Shown: positions 34,981 through 43,763, numbered from the stretch's first letter. The stretch is DNA of 64,000 nt from an uncultured Eggerthellaceae bacterium (GCA_910588095.1 CAJUQH010000007.1:22998-86997), one strand, 5' to 3'. Numbers and translations are program-made. Notes: generated by a model not told the origin, from the sequence alone.

Positions 34981-37554
34981 ATGCGAGCACCTGCTGTTTC
35001 TTTCACCCATAAGCTAGCCGCTGTCACTCTGGCAGCCTTGCTGACGTTCACTCTTGTGCCCCTCGCTTACGCAGATGGGGAAGGCTCCGGCTCAGTTGAG
35101 GATGAAGCCGCAGCGTCGGGCTTGCCTGACCAGTCAAATGATTCCGCTGATTCTTCTTCCGGGGAGCCACAAGGAGTCAGCACTGAGCAGGATGCGGAAG
35201 GCTCGCCTCTAGCCCCGATGCTTGCATCGGGGTTGGTTGGTAAGCCTTCCAACTTCATCAACTCCGATGTGGCCCTTGATGGCGAACCTGTCATCGGCTC
35301 CTTCACGCTCGATGGCCTCACCTTCGCCGTCATTGACGAATCGACCATCGAGCTTGTCGGGGTCTCGGAGGCGGCGGGGGCCTCGCCTCGACGCGTCGTC
35401 GCCTCGAGCCAAGGTCTCGAGGCTCCTGATGTGTTGCCGGACCTCGGCTCGACCCCTGCCGCCTCCGAGGCCGACGCTGATGCCGGGATGCTCATGCTCC
35501 CCGAATCCGTTGCCTATGAGGGCACCACCTACGCCCTCGCTTCCATAGCCCCCTATGCCTTCTACCTCTCAGGCGTAACGTCCGTCACGCTGCCCGCAAG
35601 CGTGAACGACGTCGATGACCGAGCCTTCCGCTCGAGCGATGTCGCCTCGGTCAGCGTGGCCGATGGCAACGCCTCCTACTCCTCTTACGACGGCGCCATA
35701 TATGACACCGAACAACTTAGCCTCTTGCTCATTCCCGAGGGCAAGCAGGGCACTGTCCGCATCCCGAAGACAGCAGAGATAGCAGAGGCCAGCGTGTTCT
35801 CGCATTGCCCGCTGGTGGATGCCATCTCTGTGGATGCGGGCAGTGCAGCATTCGCCTCGGAGAATGGTTTGCTCTATACATCCGACTTAACAACGTTACT
35901 TCGAGTCCCAGCAGGAGCCACTGAATCGACCATCCGCGAGGGCTGCACCACCATAGCCGCCGGCGCCCTTGAGGCCTGTGCGAACCTCACGACCATCAAC
36001 GCGCCAGCGACCGTGACTTCCATCAGCCCTGATATCTTCCACGCGATACCGACGGTCAGCTTGCCTGCTGCATCTCTCGCAGAAGAAACCTCGCAATTCT
36101 CTGCTATGGTCGCGTTGTCCTCGAACGATGATGATTTGCCTGAGGTTAGCCCGAGCTCTATCACCGTGAGCCTTCCTAAAGGATCGATCGTTCTTCCTTG
36201 GGAAAGAATTGGGTGCATGATATATGACGGTTCCGAATCTGGAAGTAAGCCCATCGCAGAGACGCAAAAGGCTGCGTCTGCCAGGGGGAATTCCAGCCAA
36301 TCCGGTGCTCCCGAGACCCCTATCGCGGGGCAGCCAAACCTTATGATCTGTGCCCCCGTAACGACGATTCATGCAAGAGGCATATATGATCAGCAGTATT
36401 ATGGACTTACGAACTGTCCAAAAAACAAATGGTTTCGCGCGACCATCTCGTATGCCAATTATGTCTGCGTCTGGCTTACGAAGGACGGAACGCTTGGCTA
36501 TGGACCTACTGCGCATGGCAGTTCAGGTTATTATCTCGGGGTGAATACAAGCTACACTGGCGTGAAGAGCGTTGCTGCGGGAACGAGTCGGGGCAATTTG
36601 AAGCCTATCTCAAGCGGCGGATCGATGTCTTTTGCTAGAGGAGAGGCTATCTACGTATCAATTAACGGGGCAACTGCTGATGTTACCCTCTCCTATGATG
36701 CCCGGGGTGGTACTTTTGCTGATGGGTCGACGTCCGTGAAGACCAAGAAAGGCTCAGGTTCTAAGCTTTCTGACGTTCTCTATCCTGCTGATCCCACAAA
36801 ACTTGGCTATACCTTCGCAGGCTGGTGGACGTCGGCAACGGGAGGCGCCCAGGTGACCGCCTCCACGGCGCTTCCGACCTCCAACAAGACCTACTATGCC
36901 CACTGGTCGCTGAACCCCTATGCCATAACCTACGACCTTGCGGGTGGCAGCGTGTCAGGCAACCCCACCACCTACAATACAGAGACTGCCACCTTCACCC
37001 TCAAGAGCCCGGTCAAGCAAGGCTACACCTTCACGGGCTGGTCGGGTACGGGGCTTTCCGGCTCTGCGAACAAGACGGTCACCATCGAGAAAGGCTCCGT
37101 TGGCGACCGTACCTACACGGCTCATTGGGAGCCAGCTTTATCGGCTGATGTGCCCCTTGAGGTGGAGGCGCGGGTGGATGTGCTCGGCATCGAGGAGCCG
37201 GAGGAGGCTTCCGGCTACATCGAGTCGCGCTGCGGCGAGCCTCTTAAGGTGGCCGAGGTGAAGCTCACCCCGCTTGACGGCGCGAAGGAGCTCTTCGGCG
37301 CGGGCAACGTATCTGACGTGTTCCTCGAGGTTCTGGCGAACAACGGCGCCTCTCCCAACGCCCGCTTCTCCTTGGGCTCTTCCGCAACCGAATCCGACGC
37401 ATCCAGGCTCCAAGCCCTCACCATGGCAAGCTACGGAGCCCGCGTGCCCATAAGCTACCGGTTCGCCATGCCGTCCGAGGTGCAGACCTCGCTTCTCGAG
37501 CATGCCGACCCGAAGCCGGTCTGCACGGTAGCCTATACGGTGGCTTTGGCGTAG
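34981..37554 (+). CDS. BspA/InlB-like surface protein 2
   Basis: This 857-aa secreted protein has a signal peptide (MRAPAVSFTHKLAAVTLAAL to LAYADGEG). An N-terminal leucine-rich BspA-like region (about residues 80-370) is near-identical to the gene at 1366, down to shared DNA stretches. A divergent lower-GC centre (about 400-560) follows, then two InlB/Flg_new repeats (KLGYTFAGWWTSATGG ... YYAHW; KQGYTFTGWSGTGLSG ... TYTAHW). The C-terminal domain differs from that of gene 1 and lacks the DUF6273-like part. No sortase motif or membrane anchor is seen. Likely a host- or matrix-binding protein. The ATG follows GGGAAGGAG by 9 bases. Confidence 0.85.
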   Translation: MRAPAVSFTHKLAAVTLAALLTFTLVPLAYADGEGSGSVEDEAAASGLPDQSNDSADSSSGEPQGVSTEQDAEGSPLAPMLASGLVGKPSNFINSDVALDGEPVIGSFTLDGLTFAVIDESTIELVGVSEAAGASPRRVVASSQGLEAPDVLPDLGSTPAASEADADAGMLMLPESVAYEGTTYALASIAPYAFYLSGVTSVTLPASVNDVDDRAFRSSDVASVSVADGNASYSSYDGAIYDTEQLSLLLIPEGKQGTVRIPKTAEIAEASVFSHCPLVDAISVDAGSAAFASENGLLYTSDLTTLLRVPAGATESTIREGCTTIAAGALEACANLTTINAPATVTSISPDIFHAIPTVSLPAASLAEETSQFSAMVALSSNDDDLPEVSPSSITVSLPKGSIVLPWERIGCMIYDGSESGSKPIAETQKAASARGNSSQSGAPETPIAGQPNLMICAPVTTIHARGIYDQQYYGLTNCPKNKWFRATISYANYVCVWLTKDGTLGYGPTAHGSSGYYLGVNTSYTGVKSVAAGTSRGNLKPISSGGSMSFARGEAIYVSINGATADVTLSYDARGGTFADGSTSVKTKKGSGSKLSDVLYPADPTKLGYTFAGWWTSATGGAQVTASTALPTSNKTYYAHWSLNPYAITYDLAGGSVSGNPTTYNTETATFTLKSPVKQGYTFTGWSGTGLSGSANKTVTIEKGSVGDRTYTAHWEPALSADVPLEVEARVDVLGIEEPEEASGYIESRCGEPLKVAEVKLTPLDGAKELFGAGNVSDVFLEVLANNGASPNARFSLGSSATESDASRLQALTMASYGARVPISYRFAMPSEVQTSLLEHADPKPVCTVAYTVALA

Positions 37555-37632
37555 GAGCCTGCTGCGCCCTCTCGCTCCATGATGGGCAGCGCCAAGAAGG
37601 AAGCGTGTCGCCGCAAGGGCGCGCTGCGCAGA

Positions 37633-37709
37633 AAAGTTAGCCATTTCGAACTTTCTCGTATCGAAACGTCGAAACAGGTGTATCATGCATTCTGTTAGAC
37701 ATGGCTAAC
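37633..37709 (+). promoter_or_regulatory. Feo promoter with candidate DtxR-type operators
   Basis: A near-perfect palindrome GTTAGACATGGCTAAC (37694-37709) lies just downstream of a -10-like TATCAT (37681-37686). A second GTTAGCC half-site is at 37635-37641, inside an AAAGTT/AACTTT inverted repeat. These resemble the TTAGGTTAGSCTAACCTAA consensus bound by DtxR/IdeR iron repressors, and a DtxR-family gene lies at 41256. Confidence 0.55.
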
Positions 37710-37740
37710 TTCAAGCCGTATCGAGACAGGAGCCCAAAAC

Positions 37741-38022
37741 ATGCAGGCAGTCATGACGATGGATGCCCCCTCGTTCGCCCCGGCCAGCACCTCTGTGCGC
37801 GCCCAGCAGGTACCGCTCTCGTTCCTGCGTAGCGGCGAGGCGGCCCGCGTGGCCAAGGTGCGCGGCCGTGGCGAGCTGCATCATCACTTGGAGAACATGG
37901 GCTTCGTCGAAGGCGCGGCCGTGCGCGTGATCAGCGAGCAGGCGGGCAATCTCATCGTAGAGGTGAAGGGCAGCCAAGTGGCGCTCGACCGTCAGACCGC
38001 CTCGAAGGTGATCACTGCCTAG
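37741..38022 (+). CDS. feoA: FeoA family protein (first copy)
   Basis: This 93-aa protein has an SH3-like FeoA domain (PLSFLRSGEAARVAKVRGRGELHHHLENMGFVEGA, then VRVISEQAGNLIVEVKGSQVALD). FeoA is a cytosolic partner needed for ferrous iron uptake by FeoB. The 28-residue N-terminal extension is unusual. The ATG has AGGAG 9 bases upstream, and the gene follows the candidate iron-responsive promoter. Confidence 0.9.
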   Translation: MQAVMTMDAPSFAPASTSVRAQQVPLSFLRSGEAARVAKVRGRGELHHHLENMGFVEGAAVRVISEQAGNLIVEVKGSQVALDRQTASKVITA

Positions 38023-38088
38023 CCAGGCTTGAAGGCAGCCCACGCATACCGAATCTATCAGGCGAAGGGGAAAGGAACGCAAGGCAAG

Positions 38089-38319
38089 ATGACAGAAGGC
38101 AAGACGTTGCGCGACGTGGCCGTCGGCGAGAGCGCGGTGGTACGCCGTCTCGGAGGAGAAGGTGCGGTCAAGCGGCGCATCATGGACATGGGCATCACGA
38201 AGGGCACTGAGGTGCTGGTGCGCAAGGTGGCGCCGCTCGGCGACCCCATCGAGGTGACCGTGCGCGGCTTCGAGCTGAGCCTGCGCAAAGACGAGGCGGC
38301 CAACGTGCTGGTGGCGTAG
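38089..38319 (+). CDS. feoA: FeoA family protein (second copy)
   Basis: This 76-aa protein has the standard FeoA length (TLRDVAVGESAVVRRLGGEGAVKRRIMDMGITKG, then VRKVAPLGDPIEVTVRGFELSLRK). The ATG at 38089 follows AAGG; a TTG at 38029 would add 20 unrelated residues. Two FeoA copies before FeoB are common in anaerobic Firmicutes and Coriobacteria. Confidence 0.9.
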   Translation: MTEGKTLRDVAVGESAVVRRLGGEGAVKRRIMDMGITKGTEVLVRKVAPLGDPIEVTVRGFELSLRKDEAANVLVA

Positions 38320-38350
38320 CCTCGCGTGGCCGCACCGCGGCCTGCCGCCT

Positions 38351-38373
38351 GCGCGCCGGGAGCGCGCTTTTTT
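38351..38373 (+). terminator. Terminator or attenuator between feoA2 and feoB
   Basis: GCGCGC, loop CGGGA, GCGCGC is followed by six T (38368-38373). It stands before a separate operator-like site upstream of feoB, so feoB may have its own regulated promoter. Confidence 0.7.
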
Positions 38374-38381
38374 CGGCCTAG

Positions 38382-38401
38382 AAGTTACCCAAAGCTAACT
38401 T
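38382..38401 (+). promoter_or_regulatory. Candidate iron-repressor operator upstream of feoB
   Basis: AAGTTA (38382-38387) and TAACTT (38396-38401) form a 20-bp inverted repeat whose right half AGCTAACTT matches the GGCTAACTT half-site upstream of feoA1. It sits 75 bases before the feoB start. Confidence 0.5.
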
Positions 38402-38475
38402 ATTGAGGCCTGCGGGCTGCCCAGGCGGCCCGCAACCTGCAAGACCATAGCGAACAAGAAGGGGAGAGAACCACC

Positions 38476-40836
38476 ATGGCAACGAACATCGCCCTTGCCG
38501 GCAACCCGAACTGCGGCAAGACGACCATGTTCAACGGCCTCACCGGCGCCAACCAATACGTTGGCAACTGGCCCGGCGTGACCGTCGAGAAGAAGGAAGG
38601 CCGCTGGCGCGGCGACAAGGAGGTGACCATCACCGACCTGCCGGGCGTGTACTCGCTTTCGCCCTATAGCCCCGAAGAGGTGGTCACACGCGATTACCTG
38701 CTAGGCGGCCAGCCCGATGTGGTGGTCAACCTGGTCGACGCTGGCAACCTGGAGCGCAACCTGTACCTGACCACCCAGATCATCGACCTGGGGCTGCCCG
38801 TGGTGGTGGCCCTCAACATGATGGATGTGGTGGAGAAGAACGGCGACGCCATCGACACGGTGCGCCTTTCGCGCGAACTGGGCTGCCCGGTGGTTCAGAC
38901 GAGCGCCGTGAAGGGCCGCGGCCTGGACGAGATGATGGAGGCCGCCATCGAGGCAGCCCGCATCGGACAGCCGCCGGCCTCCAAGCTGCGCTTCTCCGAT
39001 GACGTGGAGACGGCAGTGGCCCAGGTCACCGATATCCTGGGCAGCCGCGTGAAGCCGGCCCAGGCCCGCTGGTACGCCATCAAGCTGCTCGAAGACGAGC
39101 AGGGCACCATCGAGGCGCTGAAGCTCTCTGCGGCCGACCTTTCCAAGGTGGCCGCCATCCGCGAGCAGCTGGAGCAGGCCGAGGACGACGATGCCGCCTC
39201 CATCGTGACCAACGAGCGCTACGACAGCATCGCGAGCGTGTGCGAATCGTGCGTGCGCCGCTCGGCCAAGGGGCTGACCACCACCCAGAAGATTGACCGC
39301 GTGGTCACGAACCGCATGCTGGGCATCCCGATCTTCATCGTGGTGATGACGCTGGTGTACTACCTCTCGGTGTCGGTGGCGGGTGGCCTGTTCACCGACT
39401 GGGCCAACGACGGCCTGTTCGGCGACGGCTGGCTCTACACCGGTGCCGAGCAGTACGACGCTGCGGTCGAAGAGTACGAGGGCATCGTCGCCGAAGCCGA
39501 GGAGGCGGGCATGGCGGCTGACGACATCGCAGCGGCCTACGGCGACATGGAGCCCGACCCAGCCTCGTTCGGCCTGTATCATGTGGGGCTGCCCGTGGTG
39601 GTGACCGGCTGGCTGGAAGCCGCTGCCGCGGCACCCTGGGTGACGAGCCTCATCGTGGATGGCGTGTTGGGAGGCGTAGGCGCGGTGCTGGGCTTCGTGC
39701 CGCAGCTCATCGTGCTGTTCCTGCTGCTGTCGTTCTTGGAGGGGTGCGGGTATCTGGCTCGCGTCGCCTTCATCATGGACCGCGTGTTCCGTCGCTTCGG
39801 GCTGTCGGGCAAGTCGTTCATTCCCATGCTGATCGCGTCGGGCTGCGGCGTGCCCGCCGTGATGGCCACCAAGACCATCGAGAACGAGAAGGACCGCCGC
39901 ATGACGGTCATGACCACCACGATGATCCCGTGCGGTGCCAAGCTGCCCATCATCGCGCTGGTGTTCGGCGCGCTGGCCGGTGGCGACTACGAAGCCACCT
40001 GGTGGGTCGCCCCGCTGTTCTACTTCCTGGGGCTGGCGGCCATCATCATAAGCTGCATCATCCTGAAGAAGCTCAAGGCGTTCGCCGGCGAGGTGGCCCC
40101 CTTCATCATGGAGCTGCCCGCCTACCACCTGCCCACGGTGCGCAATGTGGCCATGGCCACGTGGGAGCGCGTGAAGGCATACATCGTCAAGGCTGGCACG
40201 ATCATCTTCCTGAGCTCGATCGTCATCTGGTTCCTGCTGAACTTCGGCGTGTACGAGGGCAGCTTCGGCATGCTGGACGCCGAGGCGGGCGGCACCATCG
40301 ACTACAGCCTGATGGCGGGCCTTGGCAACCTGCTGGCTTGGGCCTTCATGCCGCTCGGGTTCGGTGACTGGCAAGCCACCGTCACCTCCATCACGGGCCT
40401 GGTGGCCAAGGAGAACGTGGTGGCGACGGTCGGCATCCTCACCAGCGTCGGCGAGGAGGCGGGCGAGCTCGACCCGAACCTGTGGACCGCCTTCGGCGCC
40501 ATGCTGGGGGGCAGCTCCATCGCCATCATGGCCTTCTGCGCCTTCAACCTGCTGTGCGCGCCGTGCTTCGCGGCCATGGGGGCCATCCGCAACCAGATGC
40601 GCTCGGCCAAGTGGACTTGGGCGGCCATCGGCTACATGTGCGTGTTCGCCTGGTGCGTGGCGCTGCTGATCTACCAGCTGGGCGGCTTGGCCACCGGCGA
40701 GGTTGAGTTCGGCGTGTGGACCGTGATCGCGCTAGCGGTGGCGGCTGGGCTTGTGTTCCTGCTGTTCCGCCCGGCGGCCCGTGAGGGGCGCCCCGTCAAG
40801 CAGCCGCAGCTCAAGGCGCAGCCTGATAACGTTTAA
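38476..40836 (+). CDS. feoB: Ferrous iron transport protein FeoB
   Basis: This 786-aa inner-membrane transporter has an N-terminal G domain with G1 GNPNCGKT (residues 9-16), the switch region NWPGVTVEKKEG and G3 DLPGVYSLSPYS. A helical spacer follows, then Gate and core membrane segments including SGCGVPAVMATKTIENEKDRR, which is characteristic of FeoB. An unusually acidic periplasmic-side insert occurs near residues 315-365 (EEYEGIVAEAEEAGMAADDI). It is the main Fe(II) importer under anaerobic conditions, working with the two FeoA proteins and the Cys-rich protein downstream. Confidence 0.96.
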   Translation: MATNIALAGNPNCGKTTMFNGLTGANQYVGNWPGVTVEKKEGRWRGDKEVTITDLPGVYSLSPYSPEEVVTRDYLLGGQPDVVVNLVDAGNLERNLYLTTQIIDLGLPVVVALNMMDVVEKNGDAIDTVRLSRELGCPVVQTSAVKGRGLDEMMEAAIEAARIGQPPASKLRFSDDVETAVAQVTDILGSRVKPAQARWYAIKLLEDEQGTIEALKLSAADLSKVAAIREQLEQAEDDDAASIVTNERYDSIASVCESCVRRSAKGLTTTQKIDRVVTNRMLGIPIFIVVMTLVYYLSVSVAGGLFTDWANDGLFGDGWLYTGAEQYDAAVEEYEGIVAEAEEAGMAADDIAAAYGDMEPDPASFGLYHVGLPVVVTGWLEAAAAAPWVTSLIVDGVLGGVGAVLGFVPQLIVLFLLLSFLEGCGYLARVAFIMDRVFRRFGLSGKSFIPMLIASGCGVPAVMATKTIENEKDRRMTVMTTTMIPCGAKLPIIALVFGALAGGDYEATWWVAPLFYFLGLAAIIISCIILKKLKAFAGEVAPFIMELPAYHLPTVRNVAMATWERVKAYIVKAGTIIFLSSIVIWFLLNFGVYEGSFGMLDAEAGGTIDYSLMAGLGNLLAWAFMPLGFGDWQATVTSITGLVAKENVVATVGILTSVGEEAGELDPNLWTAFGAMLGGSSIAIMAFCAFNLLCAPCFAAMGAIRNQMRSAKWTWAAIGYMCVFAWCVALLIYQLGGLATGEVEFGVWTVIALAVAAGLVFLLFRPAAREGRPVKQPQLKAQPDNV

Positions 40837-40842
40837 CCCGTA

Positions 40843-40900
40843 GGCTCGATTCCCCAGGTGCTCTTCCTCTCATTCCTCTCTCACCTGGGGAAGCCGAGCC
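40843..40900 (+). terminator. Long hairpin between feoB and the Cys-rich gene
   Basis: Left arm 40843-40860 (GGCTCG ... CCCCAGGTG) pairs with right arm 40882-40900 (CACCTGGGG ... CGAGCC) over about 17 bp with one small bulge. The 21-base loop is almost pure pyrimidine. There is no T tail; it may protect the feoB 3' end or limit readthrough into the next gene. Confidence 0.6.
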
Positions 40901-40913
40901 CCTGAAAGGATAG

Positions 40914-41147
40914 ATGATGCAAGACCTGATGTTGAACCCGGTCACCTTAGCGCTCTTGCTGGCGCTGGCGGCCTGCGCGGCGCTGGCCGTGCGCCGGCTG
41001 CTGCGCCGCGGGCTGTGCGATTGCGGCGACCAGTGCGAAGGCGGCTGCGGCGGCGAATGCGCTGGCTGCCCGCATGGCTGCGGCGATCGTCGCGCTTGCC
41101 CCGTCGAGGTGGCAGCGCAGCCTGCGGCCCAGCAGGCGCCCCGCTAG
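40914..41147 (+). CDS. FeoB-associated Cys-rich membrane protein
   Basis: This 77-aa protein has one N-terminal membrane helix (LALLLALAACAALAV) and a Cys/Gly-rich tail (CDCGDQCEGGCGGECAGC, then CPHGCGDRRACP). This plan is that of small proteins found after FeoB in many anaerobes, sometimes compared with FeoC; a role in metal handling or FeoB stability is presumed. RBS GAAAGG precedes the ATG; a second ATG follows directly. Confidence 0.85.
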   Translation: MMQDLMLNPVTLALLLALAACAALAVRRLLRRGLCDCGDQCEGGCGGECAGCPHGCGDRRACPVEVAAQPAAQQAPR

Positions 41148-41169
41148 GCACTCGCGTCTTCTTCATGCA

Positions 41170-41210
41170 GCGGAAGGGCCCTGGCCGTGCTTTGGCCGGG
41201 GCCCTTCCGC
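41170..41210 (+). terminator. Strong hairpin after the feo genes
   Basis: GCGGAAGGGCCC is complementary to GGGCCCTTCCGC, with an inner GGCC pairing. The stem is very stable but no T run follows on either strand. It separates the feo cluster from the regulator gene. Confidence 0.55.
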
Positions 41211-41255
41211 ACTGTGCTACCATGGATGCCGTAACGCGATGCGAAAGGGGCGCTC

Positions 41256-41639
41256 ATGGATAAGATGTCCATGTCGCACGAGGACTACCTAGAGGCCATG
41301 GTCATGCTGGGCGCCAGCCAGACCACTGGCGTGCGTTCGGTGGACGTGGCCGAGAAGCTGGGCGTGTCCAAGGCGTCGGTGTCCAAGGCGGTGGCGGGCC
41401 TGCGCGAGGCGGGCTACCTCGACCAGGCGCATTACGGCTCCATCACCCTGACCGAGCGCGGCCTCGAGCGTGGGTGCGCGGTGCTCGAGCGTCACGAGAT
41501 GCTCACGCGCTTCCTGTCGAAGGGCCTTGGCATAGCGCCCGAAGTGGCCGAGCACGAGGCGTGCCAGATGGAGCACGCCATAAGCGACGACTCCTTCAAG
41601 AAGTGGTTCGCGTTCGTCGAGAAACTGGGGTTGGATTAG
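41256..41639 (+). CDS. DtxR-family metal-dependent repressor
   Basis: This 127-aa protein has the N-terminal winged helix (MSHEDYLEAMVMLGASQTTGVRSVDVAEKLGVSKASVSKAVAGL) and a dimerisation/metal domain with the ligand-bearing stretch ERHEMLTRFLSKGLGIAPEVAEHEACQMEH. It lacks the C-terminal SH3 domain, as in short MntR/IdeR-type proteins. Position after the feo genes and the presence of TTAGC-type palindromes before feoA1 and feoB suggest it controls iron uptake with Fe(II) as co-repressor. Mn(II) is an alternative. RBS AAAGGGG stands 5 bases before the ATG. Confidence 0.88.
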   Translation: MDKMSMSHEDYLEAMVMLGASQTTGVRSVDVAEKLGVSKASVSKAVAGLREAGYLDQAHYGSITLTERGLERGCAVLERHEMLTRFLSKGLGIAPEVAEHEACQMEHAISDDSFKKWFAFVEKLGLD

Positions 41640-41737
41640 CCACAGGGGCCTTCCCCGGGCTGTCGGGGCGTGCTATGCTTATCCAGCTCATATGAATGTG
41701 CACCTAAACGAACTATAAACGCAGAAGAGGGCATCGC

Positions 41738-42853
41738 TTGCCGAAACGCGCACATATCGTGACGATGGATGAGGCGCGCGCCACCGCGCAGCTGAATCGT
41801 CAGCAATCTGCTCTGAAGCAACGCGTCTTGCAGGCTGCTCCTTTGAAGGGGGCGGCCAAGAAGGCTGCGCGCACGCCCGGCGTGCGGAAGCTGGGGCAGT
41901 CGCCTCGCGCTCAAGAGGCGCCCACGCCCGTTGCCCCGCCTCGTGGGGGTGCCGACGTCCGGCGCTTCTCGCAGCCCTTCACTCCGCATTCCGGCATGAT
42001 GCCGCCTCGCGATTCGCGCCCGTTGGGCGCTCGTGGCGGCCGCCCATCGCAACCCTTCGCTGCCGCGCCGGCTGCTATCCGCAGGGGCCGCGGGCAGCGC
42101 GAGGTGCTCCGCTTCGACGAGCGCGAGGAGATGGCGGCCGAGCGCGCCTTCGCCCTGGAAGGCGACCTGCCTGACGAGCCCGCCGCGACCCCGCGCAAGC
42201 CGGGCATGGTTCGGCGGCTGACCGAGCGGTTCGGCGCGAAGCGCACGGCGGCGGCCAAGGCGCGGGCATCCCGTAGCTTCGACCGCCAGTACGGCGGCGC
42301 ATCGGCGCCGGCCGCGCCGGGCGAGGGCGGCCCGCGTGCGGCGGTCTACCAGGGCCAGATGGGCACGAAGCACAAGCGCGCCGCGCAGTCGCTGGCATCG
42401 GGGGCGCTCGGGGCAGCCACGGCGGTGGCTTCCGCAGCCTCGGGGCGCAAGGCCAAGGGGGCCGAAAAGCGCACGGGCTTCCGCATGGGAATCGTGGTGC
42501 CTGCGGTGGTGGCGGCGTGCCTGGTGGCCACGTGCGTGTTCATGTACGGCCCGGTGCAGCTGTGGTACCAGGAGATGCGCGAGAACGAGCGCCTGCAAGT
42601 GGAGTACAGCGCGCTGCAGGAGCGCAATGCCGCGCTGCAGAACGACGTGGACTCGCTGTCGTCCGAGGCGGGCATCGAAGACCGCGTGCACCAGCAGTAC
42701 GGTTGGGTGCGCGAGGACGAGCGCGCCGTGAGCGTATCGGGCATCTCCACCACGAAGGACGTCGACTTCATCGCCAACGTGTCGCCGGGCAGCATCACCG
42801 CGCCCGAGACCTGGTACTCGGCATTCCTCGACCCGCTGTTCGGCGTGGAGTAG
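41738..42853 (+). CDS. FtsB/DivIC-like septum formation protein with long basic N-terminus
   Basis: Residues 1-245 of 371 are basic, Ala/Pro/Arg-rich and probably disordered. One membrane helix follows (VVPAVVAACLVATCVFMYG), then a short coiled coil (NERLQVEYSALQERNAALQNDVDSL) and a segment resembling the DivIC tail (GIEDRVHQQYGWVREDE). FtsB/DivIC proteins hold the divisome together through FtsL and FtsQ. The long cytosolic extension is unusual for the family. The TTG start has AGAAGAGGG upstream, and TATAAA at 41716-41721 may be its -10 box. Confidence 0.75.
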   Translation: MPKRAHIVTMDEARATAQLNRQQSALKQRVLQAAPLKGAAKKAARTPGVRKLGQSPRAQEAPTPVAPPRGGADVRRFSQPFTPHSGMMPPRDSRPLGARGGRPSQPFAAAPAAIRRGRGQREVLRFDEREEMAAERAFALEGDLPDEPAATPRKPGMVRRLTERFGAKRTAAAKARASRSFDRQYGGASAPAAPGEGGPRAAVYQGQMGTKHKRAAQSLASGALGAATAVASAASGRKAKGAEKRTGFRMGIVVPAVVAACLVATCVFMYGPVQLWYQEMRENERLQVEYSALQERNAALQNDVDSLSSEAGIEDRVHQQYGWVREDERAVSVSGISTTKDVDFIANVSPGSITAPETWYSAFLDPLFGVE

Positions 42854-42874
42854 CCAGGCGGTCGGACGGCTCGG

Positions 42875-42895
42875 GCATTAGCTGGCAGCTAATGC
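42875..42895 (+). terminator. Terminator after the DivIC-like gene
   Basis: A perfect 9-bp stem GCATTAGCT / AGCTAATGC with loop GGC is followed by TTTCGCTTCC. Confidence 0.65.
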
Positions 42896-42977
42896 TTTCG
42901 CTTCCTCCTTTCCTTATCCTACCCCTTATGCGGCCTGCTCATCGGGCTGCAACGGAGACGTCAACGAAGGGGAGATA

Positions 42978-43763
42978 ATGAACCAGCAACTACCTAACCA
43001 GCAGTTTCCTCCAGCAGGAATGCAGCCGAACCCTGCGCCGGCCGTTGCGGCCAAGCGGTCGGGGATGGCCATCGCGTCGCTTGTCCTGGGCATCGTGGCC
43101 GCGGCGCTTTCGTGGATGCCGATAGTGAACAACCTCGCCTTCCTGGTGGGGCTGGTGGGCTTGGTGCTGGGCATCGTCGCCATCGTGGGCTGCGTGCGCA
43201 AGGGCAAGGGCGGCAAGGGCCTTGCCGTAGCGGGCGTGGTTCTCGGCGTCGTCGCGCTTGTCGTCGTGCTGGCCACCCAAGCGGCTTACACGGCGGCTAT
43301 CGACGAGGCGTTCCAGGGCAGCACGGTCCAGGAGACGAGCTCTGCTTCCGGCGCTGCGTCGTCGGATGGCAGCGCATCGGGCGGTTCCCAAGCGGACGGG
43401 TCTGATGACCTGGCGGTGGGCGCGAGCGTCACCTTGAGCGACGGGCTGGTGGTGAGCGTCGATTCCGTGCAGGCGGGGCTTGCGAAGTACGACGGCTCCC
43501 CGGCTACGGGCATCACCGTCACCTACACCAACACCAGCGACAAGGAAGCGTCGTTCAACCCCTACGACTGGAAGGGCCAGGATGCCGATGGCGCCCAGCG
43601 CACCCAGACCTACCTGGGCAACGGCTCCGATGAGCTGCACTCCGGCTCGCTGGCGCCCGGGGGCACGGTGACGGGCAGCATCTACTTCGAGGGCGAGGTC
43701 ATCAAAGCCCTCTACTACGCCAACATGTTCAACGACAAGCCCACGGCTTCCTGGGCCCTCTAG
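42978..43763 (+). CDS. DUF4190 membrane protein with extracellular DUF4352/DUF5067-like domain
   Basis: This 261-aa protein starts with a Pro/Gln-rich stretch. Two membrane helices of the DUF4190 type follow (SGMAIASLVLGIVAAALSW; LAFLVGLVGLVLGIVAIVG), then a third (GVVLGVVALVVVLATQA). After a Ser/Gly linker comes an immunoglobulin-like domain (LSDGLVVSVDSVQAG ... GITVTYTNTSDKEASFNPYDW). Function is unknown; such proteins are typically exported to the outer face of the membrane. RBS AAGGGGAG precedes the ATG. Confidence 0.8.
   Translation: MNQQLPNQQFPPAGMQPNPAPAVAAKRSGMAIASLVLGIVAAALSWMPIVNNLAFLVGLVGLVLGIVAIVGCVRKGKGGKGLAVAGVVLGVVALVVVLATQAAYTAAIDEAFQGSTVQETSSASGAASSDGSASGGSQADGSDDLAVGASVTLSDGLVVSVDSVQAGLAKYDGSPATGITVTYTNTSDKEASFNPYDWKGQDADGAQRTQTYLGNGSDELHSGSLAPGGTVTGSIYFEGEVIKALYYANMFNDKPTASWAL

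Noticed and set aside
34434..35012. 192-aa plus-strand frame across the low-GC island
   Set aside because: It has no RBS and poor composition. It overlaps the hairpin, the promoter and the structured leader and runs into the surface-protein start in another frame.
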